A stretch of 29,495 nt of DNA from Basidiobolus ranarum (GCA_040143965.1 JASJQH010006980.1:1-29495), one strand, 5' to 3'. Positions 1-10,033 are shown, counted from the first letter of the stretch. Numbers and translations are program-made. Notes: a model not told the origin generated them from the sequence alone.

Positions 1-1265
1 GTAAACAGCGTCGTACTTTGGAGCAGCAAGGTCCCAAGAATAATCAGCCCATGTCCAAAGATGTATCCGACAAGAATGGCTCACAATGGGCCTCTACTGA
101 AATGCAAACTTCTAATTGTTCAGACTCTGAAGTTCCACTGGGTCATTCTAACCTACACATCAGCCCACAATCCCAATCTACAGCTCGTTCTGAATATCAA
201 ACCGCATCCATGCTATCTCAAAAAGAACCCCAGTCCTTGCCAATATCACCTCACTCAATGAAGAATGGTACCCCTCCTATTCCACCATCTTCATCTTCAC
301 CCTCTCTGTTTCCACCTATTAGAGACACTCGTTCAGAATCACCTCATATTCGACTGACCTCATCACCACATAATCCTGCTTCACCAAGCCCAGCTCAGCG
401 ACCAAATCCACCTAGCAGTCACGACTTTACACTCCCACCGATTTATGAGCAACATCCTCATCTCCCGCCTATCTCTATGGGCTCGATGCCCTCTAATATC
501 TCGGATCCAATGAGCTATCAACCAAGCCATGGCTACTCCAACCCTTCAATGAATGGGCCTGTTTCGCAACCGAATCACCAACCTATTCGATATTCACCCA
601 ACCCGCAGCCATCCTCCACTGAATACTATAACTCAGGCACCCCCAATCAACATCCAGTCCATCAGTCACCCAGTCCACGCACTCTGCCTTCAGGTGAAGT
701 GCAAGGATCGAGTGGTTCCAACATTACTAAAGAAGATTTGGAAGCGCATCGAATGGAGTTGCAAAGAGAAGTTTCTCATCTAAGCATTCTTTTGAGTAAA
801 ACCACAGCTATGTTGGCTGGTCTTGATCAAGCAGTGACGTCCAAAGAGCCTTCACGTCCGGATATCCGAGCTGGTATACCATCTCGTGAACAGACCACTT
901 CAGGTCCACCATCCTATTGGGACGGTAGTAGTAATGGGTATCAACCAATGCAGCAGCCAAATCCGAATTATCGAAATCACTACTATCCGCCAAACGGTGG
1001 TGCAGGGTATGCTCCGACATATCATAACGTGGATGAGTATTCGAAAAGAGAGAGTTCCAGATATCCTGAAGGTTTGATGCAGTCGCAATATTACCCTCCA
1101 CAATATCAAAATATGCAGCCACCGCAACAGCCGCACTATGATCCTCGTTCTCAACCACCCTACCACTATGGAAACCCACAGCTGCCACCATTATATCCGT
1201 CACCACCACCACCACCACCCTCCTCAGATGGTGTGAATCAACCGTCTCAAACGATACGATATTAG
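1..1265 (+). CDS. C-terminal part of a Pro/Gln/Ser-rich probable nuclear regulator (5' truncated)
   Basis: The frame is open from the first base of the window (…KQRRTLEQQ) and ends at TAG 1263-1265, so the start and any N-terminal domain lie outside. What is visible is about 420 residues of low-complexity sequence rich in Pro, Ser, Gln, Asn and Tyr. A short heptad-like segment (EDLEAHRMELQREVSHL onward, about 735-830) is a predicted coiled coil or zipper, and the C-terminus ends in a polyproline run near 1200-1225. The basic residues at the left edge could be the end of a DNA-binding domain. A basic/zinc-finger region, disordered tail and C-terminal coiled coil would fit fungal GATA-type factors, but no finger is visible, so this is inference. 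No introns are needed inside the visible part. Confidence 0.6.
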   Translation, partial: KQRRTLEQQGPKNNQPMSKDVSDKNGSQWASTEMQTSNCSDSEVPLGHSNLHISPQSQSTARSEYQTASMLSQKEPQSLPISPHSMKNGTPPIPPSSSSPSLFPPIRDTRSESPHIRLTSSPHNPASPSPAQRPNPPSSHDFTLPPIYEQHPHLPPISMGSMPSNISDPMSYQPSHGYSNPSMNGPVSQPNHQPIRYSPNPQPSSTEYYNSGTPNQHPVHQSPSPRTLPSGEVQGSSGSNITKEDLEAHRMELQREVSHLSILLSKTTAMLAGLDQAVTSKEPSRPDIRAGIPSREQTTSGPPSYWDGSSNGYQPMQQPNPNYRNHYYPPNGGAGYAPTYHNVDEYSKRESSRYPEGLMQSQYYPPQYQNMQPPQQPHYDPRSQPPYHYGNPQLPPLYPSPPPPPPSSDGVNQPSQTIRY

Positions 1266-1858
1266 ACTTGACGTGTAAATAGAAATACTCATCGTAATTT
1301 TGACCCATTGGTTCGTGAACGGTGTAGGATTTTCAAGGCGCTACTTATCTATTCACCGTTTGATATTCCGCAATTTGAAGTACTTTTTTGAAATACTTGA
1401 CTAGACCAGTAATCAAGCCACTTTTAAGATTATCTAAATGATTTTGTTGTTTTGCAGAAATCTCAGCTAGCCCTTCGCCACCCTATCTTTGCATCATTTC
1501 AACCCTTTTCTTGTTCATATTTCACGCCCACACCCACGTTCATTCAACGTTTCCTAATTCTCCATTTTAGTTGATAAAAAATTTTAAACATTGCTTGTGC
1601 CACTTTACTTCGTGATTTTTAGCTCTGATTTGTCCTATCATCATTAACCTCAAAAAGCAACTGATCTAATGGAATCATTGGATCTGGTACTGATAGTATG
1701 TGTATTTAATGTAAGTGAGTTACAATACGGTTATACAATGAAGTCCATTCCAATCGAAGAAACAAGTGGCTATCATAATATTTTCCTTATAAGAGCCAAT
1801 CTAACTAAATCTACCCTATCGCTTCTATCACTATTTGCCCACTTTAATATATCGAAAG
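1266..1858. other. Intergenic, 3' end of regulator gene and promoter of SulP gene
   Basis: About 590 bases hold no supported gene. The stretch is AT-rich with pyrimidine-rich tracts (1480-1560). An open frame at 1669-1866 shows no family resemblance and runs into the SulP start region in another frame, so I treat it as chance. Confidence 0.5.
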
Positions 1859-3517
1859 ATGGTTAGACGTTGGAGAAGGTCTGAAGTTTCTGAGCCACTC
1901 CCTATCTACTCAAGAGTTAAACGATGGGTGCCTTTACTTGAATGGTTACCAAAGTATAACTGGAAACTGGACTTTACTTATGATCTGGTGGCCGGTTTAA
2001 GTATGTTTATTATCCTGTACTTGTTTTGTTACAATCAACTCTAACCACTATTGTTGCGTTGTTGTAGCTTACTCGACCGTAGTGATCCCTCAAAGTATGG
2101 CATACGCAATGTTAGCCAGTAAGTTACCATAGATTCCCTCTCCTACTCAAATACAACTTAGTAATATCTCCTTCCTTGTATAGAACTACCACCGGTGTAT
2201 GGGCTATATTCCTCCATTATGCCGATATTTCTATACTCTGTGTTTGGAACGAGTAGACATTTAGTTGGTGGAACATTTGCGTTAATAAGTATGATGCTAG
2301 GAGAAGCGGTGACCAGTATAGTACGAACGAGAGTAGATTCCAATATGGAAGAATACGAGGAAGAGTTTCTTAGAACAACCTTAAGAGTTACCTTCTTAGT
2401 TGGGGTGATACAAATATTATTCAGTTTTATGAATATTGGAAAATATATTACCAAATACCTTTTACCAGATCCGTTAGTTTCGGGATTCACTAACGCCGCT
2501 GCCATTTACATTGTCACTTCTCAGTTTCAAAATCTATTTGGAATTCAAGTACCAGAGTATAACGGAGTTTTCAGTTTAGTGAAAACTTGGGGATACGTTA
2601 TATCTCGTATACAACATGTGGATATGGCTACTTTTTTGTTGGGTTCAATTTCGATCGTGTCAATATTGTTCCTTAGAGCGTTAGAATCCAAAGTTCGCGA
2701 ATGGCTCAATCGATTCCAAAATAACCAGGAGATAGACGATGAGACTCGACCATTTTTAGAGGTGCCTGTAACATCACAAGTGTCCAACACCAAAAATACT
2801 CTCAATGAGAACGGAAGTACCGGGATCAAACTTCCGCTTCCAGATATTCTTTTGGTCATCATTTTCTATACCACCGTTACCTGGCTATTTCGCTTGGACC
2901 AGAAGTTCAACATCTCAGTCATAGGATACATACCTTCCGGGTTTCCATCACCAACGAATCCGGTCCATTTTCAAGATATACCGGATATTTTAATCCATTT
3001 GAAAGAGTCCTTTCTGTTAGCAATTATCGCTTACGTGATGACCATTTCTATTGGAAAAAATTTCGCCAAGAAAGACGGTTATCAAGTAGATGGAAACCAA
3101 GAGATGTTTGCCTTAGGTATATCCACAGCTATTTCCAGTTTCTTCTCCAGTTACGTTAGTTGTGGCTCGTTAACCAGAACATCTGTGATACACACCAGTG
3201 GTGGTAAATCCCAAATTTCTGCATTTATTGGTACTTTAGTGGTGTGTGGGATATTATTATCACTTACTTCACTCTTTTATTATCTTCCCAAGGCCGTTTT
3301 AGCCGGAGTAATTCTTATGGCATGTAAAAGTTTATTTTTACAGTTGAGTGAAGTGACTGCATATTGGAAACATAATAGGACCCAATTCTTCATTTGGCTT
3401 ATTACTTTTATTGCTGCCATAACTGTTAAAGCTGAATTTGGAATAGCAGTGGGAATGGTTGTTTCAATTATAGGATTAATACTGGAGACATTGTATAAAT
3501 CTCAAACTCCTCTCTAG
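1859..3517 (+). CDS. SulP/SLC26-family anion (sulfate-type) transporter lacking a STAS domain
   Basis: This is a membrane transporter of the SulP family, which moves sulfate or other anions by symport or exchange. Exons are 1859-2000, 2068-2118 and 2184-3517 (introns 67 and 65 nt, GT-AG), giving about 508 residues. The joined N-terminus reads DLVAGL, then VIPQSMAYAMLAKLPPVYGL, the classic SulP signature spread over two introns. Further hallmarks are GTSRHLVGGTFALIS, the IPSGFPSPTNP segment, the GNQEMFALGI segment and FYYLPKAVLAGVI near TM12. After the last membrane helix only a few residues remain (LYKSQTPL), so the cytosolic STAS domain present in most eukaryotic members is absent. A convergent gene begins 52 bp downstream, leaving no room for a further exon. 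The substrate cannot be read from sequence. Confidence 0.92.
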
Positions 3518-3569
3518 CAAATGAATAAATATTCCCAATGTTTATTACTTTACTTGAATAGAGGCTCTT

Positions 3570-4199
3570 CTAAGGTTCTTCTTTAGATACAATGAATACA
3601 CCTTCCGCTTCAGTTAGAACCTTACCGGTTGAATCAGAGATCGTTCCTTTACAGAACCCTTTTCTATCTTGAATACGATCCACCATTGACTTTACAAAGA
3701 TGAATTGTTCCGGTAGCACTGGTTTCAAATATTTCACATTTAATTGTCCAGTAAACACACCTCGATTTGGCCACTGATTTAAGACGACACGAAATAATGC
3801 TTCATCAAGAAGGGTGCATAAAAGACCACCATGGATGATTCCTGGATGACCGGTTAATTTTCTACCCAAATGTACAATAGCGACTAATTCCTGTTTAGAT
3901 TTATGTTGAAATAGTAATTGAGTTAATGCTAGTTCTCCGGGTTTGTTTAATGTATGCCCAGTTAAATGATTTGCTTCTATATTATCTGGTAAGAAATCGT
4001 ATGGTTCCAAGGTAGAATAATTCCGATCATTTCTTAATTCTTGTACGTATTTTAAATTCTCTCTTTCTTGTTGTAAATTTGAAAGGTAATTCGATTGTGG
4101 TGATAAGACTGCCGATGCTGATACTTGAAGTGTTCGATAGAATATTTGGGTTAAAGGAAATCTCTTTCCATGAAATCTGAAAGGAGTTGATTTAAACAT
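3570..4199 (-). CDS. Hot-dog fold thioesterase (4HBT superfamily), probably mitochondrial
   Basis: A single exon encodes 209 residues, with ATG at 4199-4197. The 4HBT core is clear: HPGIIHGGLLCTLLDEA (about residues 117-133) carries the HGG motif and an acidic residue on the long helix, and TGQLNVKYLKPV gives the following strand. This superfamily hydrolyses acyl-CoA thioesters. The first 35 residues are basic, Ser/Thr/Phe-rich and free of acidic residues, like a mitochondrial presequence. The layout (presequence, variable linker, C-terminal hot-dog domain) resembles fungal Fmp10-type proteins, but I cannot assign orthology. The gene converges on the SulP gene with a 52-bp gap. The in vivo substrate is unknown. 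Confidence 0.88.
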   Translation of the reverse strand: MFKSTPFRFHGKRFPLTQIFYRTLQVSASAVLSPQSNYLSNLQQERENLKYVQELRNDRNYSTLEPYDFLPDNIEANHLTGHTLNKPGELALTQLLFQHKSKQELVAIVHLGRKLTGHPGIIHGGLLCTLLDEALFRVVLNQWPNRGVFTGQLNVKYLKPVLPEQFIFVKSMVDRIQDRKGFCKGTISDSTGKVLTEAEGVFIVSKEEP

Positions 4200-4844
4200 G
4201 TCTGGTTTTTTTCATAGAAATTTTATCCATTTATATAAGAAATCTGTGAGTGGGATGTTTCGTTTCTATTCTCTTCATCTATTTCCCATCACACACTCCT
4301 TTGATGAGTTGAGTTCATTTCGTGTGAATATAACCAACTCGAATACTCGCCCCATCCGTTCATTGAATTATGCTATCTTGGTAACTGTTAGGGTGAGAAA
4401 TTAGTCAGCGTGATTGATGAGAGCCCTTATCCTTCACATGACATATGTGAAATGTACGAAATATTCCATTGTCTGAATCAAACTGGATTGACAACTCTTG
4501 TGAATGGACCATTACTGCCATTGCTATCACTACCACTACTGATTGTTCTAATGAATGAAATGAGGGGATCGATTTAATATCATGACTCACAATATAGACA
4601 CATAAAATACATGCTTCTCTCTTGGGGGTATTCTGAAGTGAAGTGATGAAAAAGATAGGGAAATCATCTAACAAGTTCCATGTGTCCATGCGAAAAAAAA
4701 GTGTAGTAAGATGAAGTGTGGGATTTCGAAATTAGGCAGTACAAAGTGAATGAATATCAAGGATGTACTGATTTCTTCAACTCTTATGAATGAAAAAATT
4801 TCGAAATTTCTCTTGGTAATTGCTTATAAACATCGTGGGTGTCT
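4200..4844. other. Intergenic between thioesterase start and NADPH oxidase stop
   Basis: About 645 bases hold no gene I can support. Open frames at 4198-4404 (+) and 4405-4689 (-) show no domain, no initiation context and no compositional bias of a coding region. The stretch should contain the thioesterase promoter and the oxidase 3' end. Confidence 0.5.
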
Positions 4845-6614
4845 TCAAAAATTTTCTAAAAATCAAGGTAATGTTAAGTTAGCGGTTTGGATAATCCATG
4901 ATGTCTGGTGGTTATGAAGGGTACCTTTGTTGTAATAGAACTTCGTTCCATCCTCTTGTGGTTGATTGAATTTGTTACAATATGTATGCAGCTGTTTGCC
5001 AAGAGGTTTGGGTCCACAAAAGAAAACTCCAACATCTGTAGCTGGATGATGATGGCATAAGCCACTGAAAACCTGGTCGAGATTTGGACGACCATAATGA
5101 GTAGGTGCGCGTAATCCAGTCAGCGCATCTTGATAGCCTTCTTCATCGTTGATAATAACATTGTTCACCTCATCTTGCTTCAATCTACCAGTCAAATATG
5201 TATGAATCTCGATAAACTGCTCAATATCCTCCTCCTCAATAGCCTTTAACAGATCTTGGAACCACACGAATGCCTGGCAAAAGTAACAGCAAGATTAGTG
5301 AAGTTCATTAATATGAGCTGCCAAAGAAAAATCTCTCACCTCTTTGTCACGACAAATCCAGAAGAAGTATACTTTACGAAGTCTGGTAGACTTCATAGGA
5401 TAATTGACACGATACCAAATAGACTTTAAAATGGAGGCAAATGGTGTGACACCAATTCCAGCACCAACCAACACGGCAACTTCGTAATTGAAAACATCTT
5501 CACTAGCTGATCCAAAAGGACCATCAATCATCACCTTGGGCAGAATTTTGTTGACCGGTGCTTTGGAGTTGATGGAATTAGGCTCTTTAGAATCCACATT
5601 ACAACCTAGCCTTTTAGCGAGTTCTTTGGTGAAGTTTCCAACCACTCTAATATGAACTGAGAGATAGTCTTCCTCCGGGGCAGAAGTTAAAGTAAAGGGA
5701 TGCCATTGATGAAGTGAAACTTCTGGACAGCATAAGAAAATATATTGACCAGCTTGTGAATGGAAATAATCTTTCTTAATTTGAATCTCTACAACCTTGG
5801 AGGGGTGAAGTACCACTTTAGAGATAAATGTACGATGACGGCCACGCACCTCTCTTAGAATTCTCTCACAAAGATAGATAGTCCCCGAAGCGATCCAATA
5901 CTTCCAGAAAGACCCACCGGTACTACAGTATGGAGGTCTATCAGGCTTAATTAGGCAAAACATTCCATGGATGGAGAATAAGCCAAAGTATATGGAGAAC
6001 AGATGGTGTGAATACCAAAATAGTTCGAAATTTCTTTTGCGTACGCATTTTAACCCAAGTATACAAATGAACATAAGAGCGAGCAGCATTACATGACCGG
6101 TCCAACCAGGTCCAGAAATGAATGAGTACCATACCCAGCTGTGCGCAGCTTTAGGCCCAGAGGAAGCATAATAGAAGTTGAAGTAATGGGCAATAGTATG
6201 CACCCAGGTGAAAAACATGATTGACCACCCTGTTACTTTGTGGAAAGAAACATTCTTATCAAAGGGAATGACCTTGTTTAGAGGTGTTGTACGCAACCAC
6301 GATATAACGTTACGGCACATAGGGAACAAAATAATCCCAGTGTCGACATGCAAAGCAAGGGCAGCCGCTCTGGCAATAGGAAAGGTGATACCGAAGGCTG
6401 CACGAGAGTTTGAAAAATTATCTCCGTAGTAATAATTGAGGAAGCCCAAGCCATAAATTAATATTTGAACAAATATCCATAAACAAAACCACACGTATTT
6501 CTGTCCTAAAATAAAGAAATAGGACGTCAGTTTGAGTATTTCTCAGGGTTATGTTGAGAATCAACTTGGAACAGAGTAGAAGTTCAGAAATTTAAAGGCT
6601 ATGCTGACCATCAT
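4845..6614 (-). CDS. nox: NADPH oxidase catalytic subunit (Nox, gp91phox/NoxA-like)
   Basis: This is a six-helix flavocytochrome that passes electrons from NADPH through FAD and two haems to O2, making superoxide. Exons (minus strand) are 6505-5340, 5273-4925 and an 11-nt last exon 4855-4845, plus a tentative first exon 6614-6566. The second-last junction joins RDKE to AFVWFQDLL. The last junction (intron 4924-4856) restores the invariant Nox terminus NKENF-stop. Seen motifs are the haem-helix histidines in FHKVTGWSIMFFTWVHTIAH and WYSHHLFSIYFGLFSIHG, the FAD site HPFTLTSAP, and the NADPH sites GAGIGVTPF and FFCGPKP. RTTPLNKVIPFDKN is typical of fungal and amoebal Nox. There are no EF hands, so a regulated NoxA/B type is likelier than Nox5. 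The length is about 520 residues, and the 5' exon is the weakest part of the model. Confidence 0.93.
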
Positions 6615-6817
6615 TTATCATCCAAATATGAAACTTTTCTCTCCATGTTGGTCTTGTCTGGATCACCGGCGGATAAGCTTGATATGGGTTTAACATAATA
6701 GTGTACCTGTCTAATGAAGTACAACAAGATACTGAATAGTACGAAAAGGATAGTTCCTATACAAATAGCCTTAAGTACTGTAGTGGCAAGTGAATAAGAA
6801 AGAAATAAAGTGACCAG
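6611..6817 (-). other. Upstream open frame with one predicted membrane helix, ending on the Nox start codon
   Basis: Minus-strand frame 6817-6611 is open for 68 codons. It contains a strong hydrophobic helix (AICIGTILFVLFSILLY) followed by a polar tail ending MERKVSYLDDK-stop. No ATG precedes the helix in this frame; the only in-frame ATG (6646-6644) would give an 11-residue upstream ORF. Its TGA (6613-6611) overlaps the tandem ATGATG proposed for Nox. It may be a uORF, the last exon of a small membrane-protein gene entered through an acceptor near 6778, or an alternative 5' exon of Nox. The sequence alone does not decide. Confidence 0.3.
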
Positions 6818-7170
6818 TTATTGAACAAATAAAGAAATGAAGGTAGAAAAAGAAGCTATGATTTCTAAATAGGGGAGCCCTAATAAATAATAAAATGTCG
6901 ATGTATGCATTTTTTCACCCTGCCCCACCCTCCTATCGGGTTGAAACTAAAATTGGGAGGGAACCTTACTGCATATCCAAATCTGTACATGATTTATATT
7001 GAAGATAGATTTGTATGGATGGGTATTCACATACGCAAGTGAGCTTCGCGCTCTGGTTTGTATTTCCCGATAATGTCAAATAAAAGCGACATCCAGGGAA
7101 ATCACCACTCTGGCGTCCAATAAGCACCACATAATACCAGAAATTTGCGGCAATCCTTCTTGTTGCTGCA

Positions 7171-7229
7171 TTACCTGATATAAATATACATACAGTGAAT
7201 TACTCGATATAAATATACACATACAGTGA
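7171..7229. repeat. Imperfect tandem duplication, about 29-30 bp x 2
   Basis: Two adjacent units, 7171-7199 and 7200-7229, share GATATAAATATAC…ATACAGTGA. They differ by an inserted AC dinucleotide and a couple of substitutions. This is a simple local duplication in AT-rich DNA. Confidence 0.7.
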
Positions 7230-7542
7230 TATCCTATCAAAGGCATATGTAAGTGTATGTGCATACTTAATTAATTATTGTAGTGTACCCTTAGTGCTCA
7301 TTATATGTCGAAAATGATAGTCGACCATTAAAATAACGTTACACAGTGGATGGATGCAAGGGATTCGAGGGAGGCCATTCTTCAATCTAGAGCTTACTTT
7401 TCTATGTACATGCTGTATATGTGTATATGAAAGATGCAACACGCTCTATTCCCAATGCCACTAAGAGAAAACAAGTCAAGCGGGATAAATCTTGTAATCG
7501 GTTCCACACAGTTAATGATATTTAGATTTGCAGACCCTTCAT

Positions 7543-7608
7543 GTCAATACCCAAGTCTAGATTGATGAACAACTAGTCAATGCCCAAGTTTAGATTGATG
7601 AACAACTA
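7543..7608. repeat. 33-bp tandem duplication x 2
   Basis: Units 7543-7575 and 7576-7608 are the same length and differ at two positions only (both transitions). Each begins GTCAATRCCCAAGTYTAG. This is a recent duplication about 230 bp upstream of the pICln start. Confidence 0.85.
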
Positions 7609-7841
7609 GTTACGGAACAGAAGATGAAGGGCACTCTGATCATATGCTACATAAACACCCAGCGTAGAGGCGGTTTGGTCAAATAGCCAAGAATTATAAA
7701 CTGGAATTGAGTTGACAGGCAGTGTGTGGTATGTGATATGTATGAATATAATTGATCTTAATATTCATCTAAAATTTGCCAAAAAAAATCCAAGCTGTAT
7801 TGATTTTTAAGAATTGTTTTCTTCAAAGATACCTTATCGAG

Positions 7842-8559
7842 ATGATTTACACTCTCCTCCAAACTGCACCAACCTTCAAGGCTAAAGGCTCTAATGAGCC
7901 AGGAAAATCAGTCCTTCGTTTCAAACTTGCTGATGTTGTAGCGGAATTTACCAACGCAGAGGTTTCGTTTGAGAAAGGAACTGTTTATGTAACTGACAAG
8001 TATGAGACAACCTTCAGAGCAAATTCTACTCAACTATTACTTATCAAAGTTTCCCAGAGATTTATATTTTTATTCCGAAAAAAGTCAATCCGGTTTCACC
8101 ACCAATTACTCGAACATTGTATTACAAACAGTATCTCGTCAAGATCGAAACGGTCCTTGCGTTTACATTCAGTTGAGCGAGGACTTCACTAAAATGAGTG
8201 AGGATACACCCGAAACTTTCTGTGAGATTCGACTTTCTCCTGAGAATCTTGATTTCCGTATGTCCTTTTCTCTTTTCAGCTTAGGACGAATACTTCATCG
8301 CAACAACAAAACTGACAAGCTCATTTTTTTAGTGGACGATTTGTCCTTGGCTATAGCTGAGTGTGCTCCTCAACCAGAGGAGGTGTATGAAAAAGATGTC
8401 TGGAAACCTGAGGAGATTAATGAAGCGGAGCTCTTGGAAGCAGCGAAGGTATTTATTACGAGCATTCTGGTACTTAGACCATCAAATTAATGACTTGAGT
8501 TTTAGGCATCAAGAGAGTATTTAGATTCCATCTTGATTCCTGCCGCAAAGAGAAACTAA
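7842..8559 (+). CDS. pICln / methylosome subunit-type protein (CLNS1A family)
   Basis: pICln is a PH-like-fold chaperone. In animals and fission yeast it binds Sm proteins and presents them to the PRMT5 methylosome during snRNP assembly. Exons are 7842-7999, 8058-8257, 8333-8448 and 8506-8559 (introns 58, 75 and 57 nt), giving 175 residues. The joined sequence shows the family pattern: GTVYVTDKDLYFYSEK (usual GTLYIAES…), then NYSNIVLQTVSRQ (usual YPTISLHALSRD), then CVYIQL. EIRLSPEN follows and leads into LDDLSLAIAECAPQPEE (usual FTAMCECQALHPDPE), and an acidic C-terminal stretch comes next. Each junction restores a family motif, which supports the splice sites. The protein is shorter than animal pICln (about 235 aa) because the acidic tail is short. 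Confidence 0.85.
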
Positions 8560-8647
8560 TAGAGCTCATTTGTCCCTAAATCAATGAATCTTGTTACGTC
8601 AGATGTGTATTTGTGTATATATTGATAGCGTATCATTTTATGAACTC

Positions 8648-8655
8648 TATAAAAG
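8648..8655 (+). promoter_or_regulatory. Orphan TATA box (TATAAAAG)
   Basis: A perfect TATAAAAG lies 89 bp after the pICln stop, but the next ATG (8668) opens only five codons. It could serve a non-coding transcript or an extended 5' leader of the next gene, or be chance in AT-rich DNA. The stretch 8560-8897 holds nothing else I can name. Confidence 0.25.
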
Positions 8656-8897
8656 GATTTGTGGTAAATGGCTTGGGTTCATTAAAAATACTATTTAGCC
8701 TATATTTGATGGTGAAGTGTCAGGTAGCTAGAAAATGATTTGCTAGGGAAATATCATATTATGTGCTAGTGATTCTATCGGTCAAGGCTCACTAGGATGG
8801 ATGACGTGGGCTCGAGTGTTTGCGAGCAAGATTGGCTCTTAGAAATGGCACGCTTGCTAGTGGCGGTGAATGTGTCCAAGAGCTACAAAAGCAAATG

Positions 8898-8905
8898 TAT
8901 ATAAG
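8898..8905 (+). promoter_or_regulatory. TATA box of first small gene
   Basis: TATATAAGGACT lies 49 bp before the ATG at 8947. The same 12-mer, with one change (TATATAAAGACT), stands before the next small gene at 9474, and both are preceded by a GCAAA-containing stretch. The match suggests related core promoters. Confidence 0.6.
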
Positions 8906-8946
8906 GACTTGGCTAGGGTCAAAGCTTTGAATAACCCTACTTGAAT

Positions 8947-9168
8947 ATGAACACCCGCTCCAAGACCCGCAACTCGATTTCCTCCAATTCTGAGAAATCT
9001 CAAATGACCTCTGATTCTAATGCACCTCGTGCAAGTGGACAACGTCAAGCAAAGAAGCAAGCAGAGCGCCAGGAGGAACTACAACAGAACACTCCTAGCC
9101 AAGTTGCAACCAACGAGGTTTACGATGCCCCTGTTGAGGGAGAGTTTTTGAAGTCGAGTTACCAATAG
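8947..9168 (+). CDS. Small hydrophilic, probably disordered protein (73 aa)
   Basis: ATG 8947 to stop 9166-9168 encodes a 73-residue protein rich in Ser, Gln, Asn, Lys and Arg, with no Cys and no hydrophobic core. It begins MNTRSKTRNS and has a basic/Gln middle (RQAKKQAERQEELQQ) that could form a short charged helix. I recognise no family. A TATA box stands 49 bp upstream, and A/T-rich AATAAA-like sequence follows at 9190-9206. The next small gene has the same plan (strong TATA, short leader, single short exon, disordered product), so this looks like a real transcribed gene, perhaps strongly or conditionally expressed. The function is unknown. Confidence 0.5.
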   Translation: MNTRSKTRNSISSNSEKSQMTSDSNAPRASGQRQAKKQAERQEELQQNTPSQVATNEVYDAPVEGEFLKSSYQ

Positions 9169-9473
9169 TCGATAGTATCGCCCTTGTATAATAAATTGAA
9201 TAAATCATGGCCTACTGACCTAATTGCTGAGATTTCGATTCTATCATGACATGTTATGCAGCTAGTTTAAAGACCCATGGCATCAGGATCATGGATGATA
9301 ACTCTACTTTATTTACCCAATTCAAGTGAAACTGGTAATCAACCAAACTCATTTCGTAGTACAACAGATGGGGGTTAGTTAGACTTACAGGCACATGCTA
9401 CCCCCTCTCAAGTCACCAATCATGAGCTAGCTGCATGTTCACATCACTATTACAACCGCAAAGAAGGACCAAG

Positions 9474-9482
9474 TATATAAAG
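9474..9482 (+). promoter_or_regulatory. TATA box of second small gene
   Basis: TATATAAAG lies 66 bp before the ATG at 9540, inside the 12-mer TATATAAAGACT shared with the promoter at 8898. The sequence between it and the ATG is CT-rich, a common 5' leader composition in fungi. Confidence 0.6.
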
Positions 9483-9539
9483 ACTGTAGTGCTTAACCAC
9501 TCTCTTAATCCACAGTATCTCCCCACATTCTCATCCAAC

Positions 9540-9722
9540 ATGGAAGCCCCTAACCAAATTAGTTCTGACTCGCCGGGTAACGCCCAGCAAATAGAAGTTG
9601 TTCCTACTGTTCACGATAGTAATGTAACCTCAGAATCGAGACAGGTCTATGAAACGGAGCATCCTCAAGCAACTGTCACTTGTGTTGTTCATGACTCCAA
9701 CAATGTGGTCCATCACCACTAA
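9540..9722 (+). CDS. Small acidic/His-ended disordered protein (60 aa)
   Basis: ATG 9540 to TAA 9720-9722 encodes 60 residues starting MEAPNQISSDSPGN and ending VVHHH. A short internal repeat is visible: VPTVHDSNV near residue 21 and CVVHDSNNV near residue 48, each followed by Ser/Asn/Val. There is no domain, signal peptide or membrane segment. The TATA box is at 9474, and a poly(A) signal-like AATAAAG lies at about 9765. It has the same gene architecture as the upstream 73-aa gene but no clear protein similarity to it. The function is unknown. Confidence 0.5.
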   Translation: MEAPNQISSDSPGNAQQIEVVPTVHDSNVTSESRQVYETEHPQATVTCVVHDSNNVVHHH

Positions 9723-10033
9723 CTTTTCTACTTTCTATACCCGCTGTTTTTCATTGTCGTATCATAATAAAGTATTGATCGTTACGTATCTCCTCATATT
9801 GTGGCTTATCGTATTGTCAAGTTGCATATACATCTGATGCTTGGTGAGAAATGAGAACGGTTATATTGATGTAGTAAAATAGTCAATATTAGAATTTTTA
9901 CATCTCCTAATATAATCGGTAACGTCACGAGACTTTGGCTGTCGAGAAAATCAGATAACTCTCTTCGAATGTTAGTCAGCCTTTATTGTAAGCCTAAAAT
10001 ATTCCTCTGGTTTAACCTCCAAGTAAACAAAAC

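Larger units (their letters stand above)
6818..7841. other. Divergent intergenic region between Nox (-) and pICln (+)
   Basis: About 1 kb holds no supported gene. An open frame at 7076-7264 (-) is low in complexity and overlaps a local duplication, so I reject it. The region holds two small tandem duplications, listed separately, and presumably both promoters. Confidence 0.5.

Noticed and set aside
808-1308. 166-aa open frame on the minus strand
   Set aside because: It is antisense to the Pro/Gln-rich gene; His/Val/Tyr-rich composition mirrors the CCA/CAA-rich coding strand.
4405-4689. 94-aa minus-strand frame between thioesterase and Nox
   Set aside because: No domain, no start context and no splice link to Nox; likely chance.
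7076-7264. 62-aa minus-strand frame
   Set aside because: Low-complexity peptide over a local AT-rich duplication, with no supporting signal.
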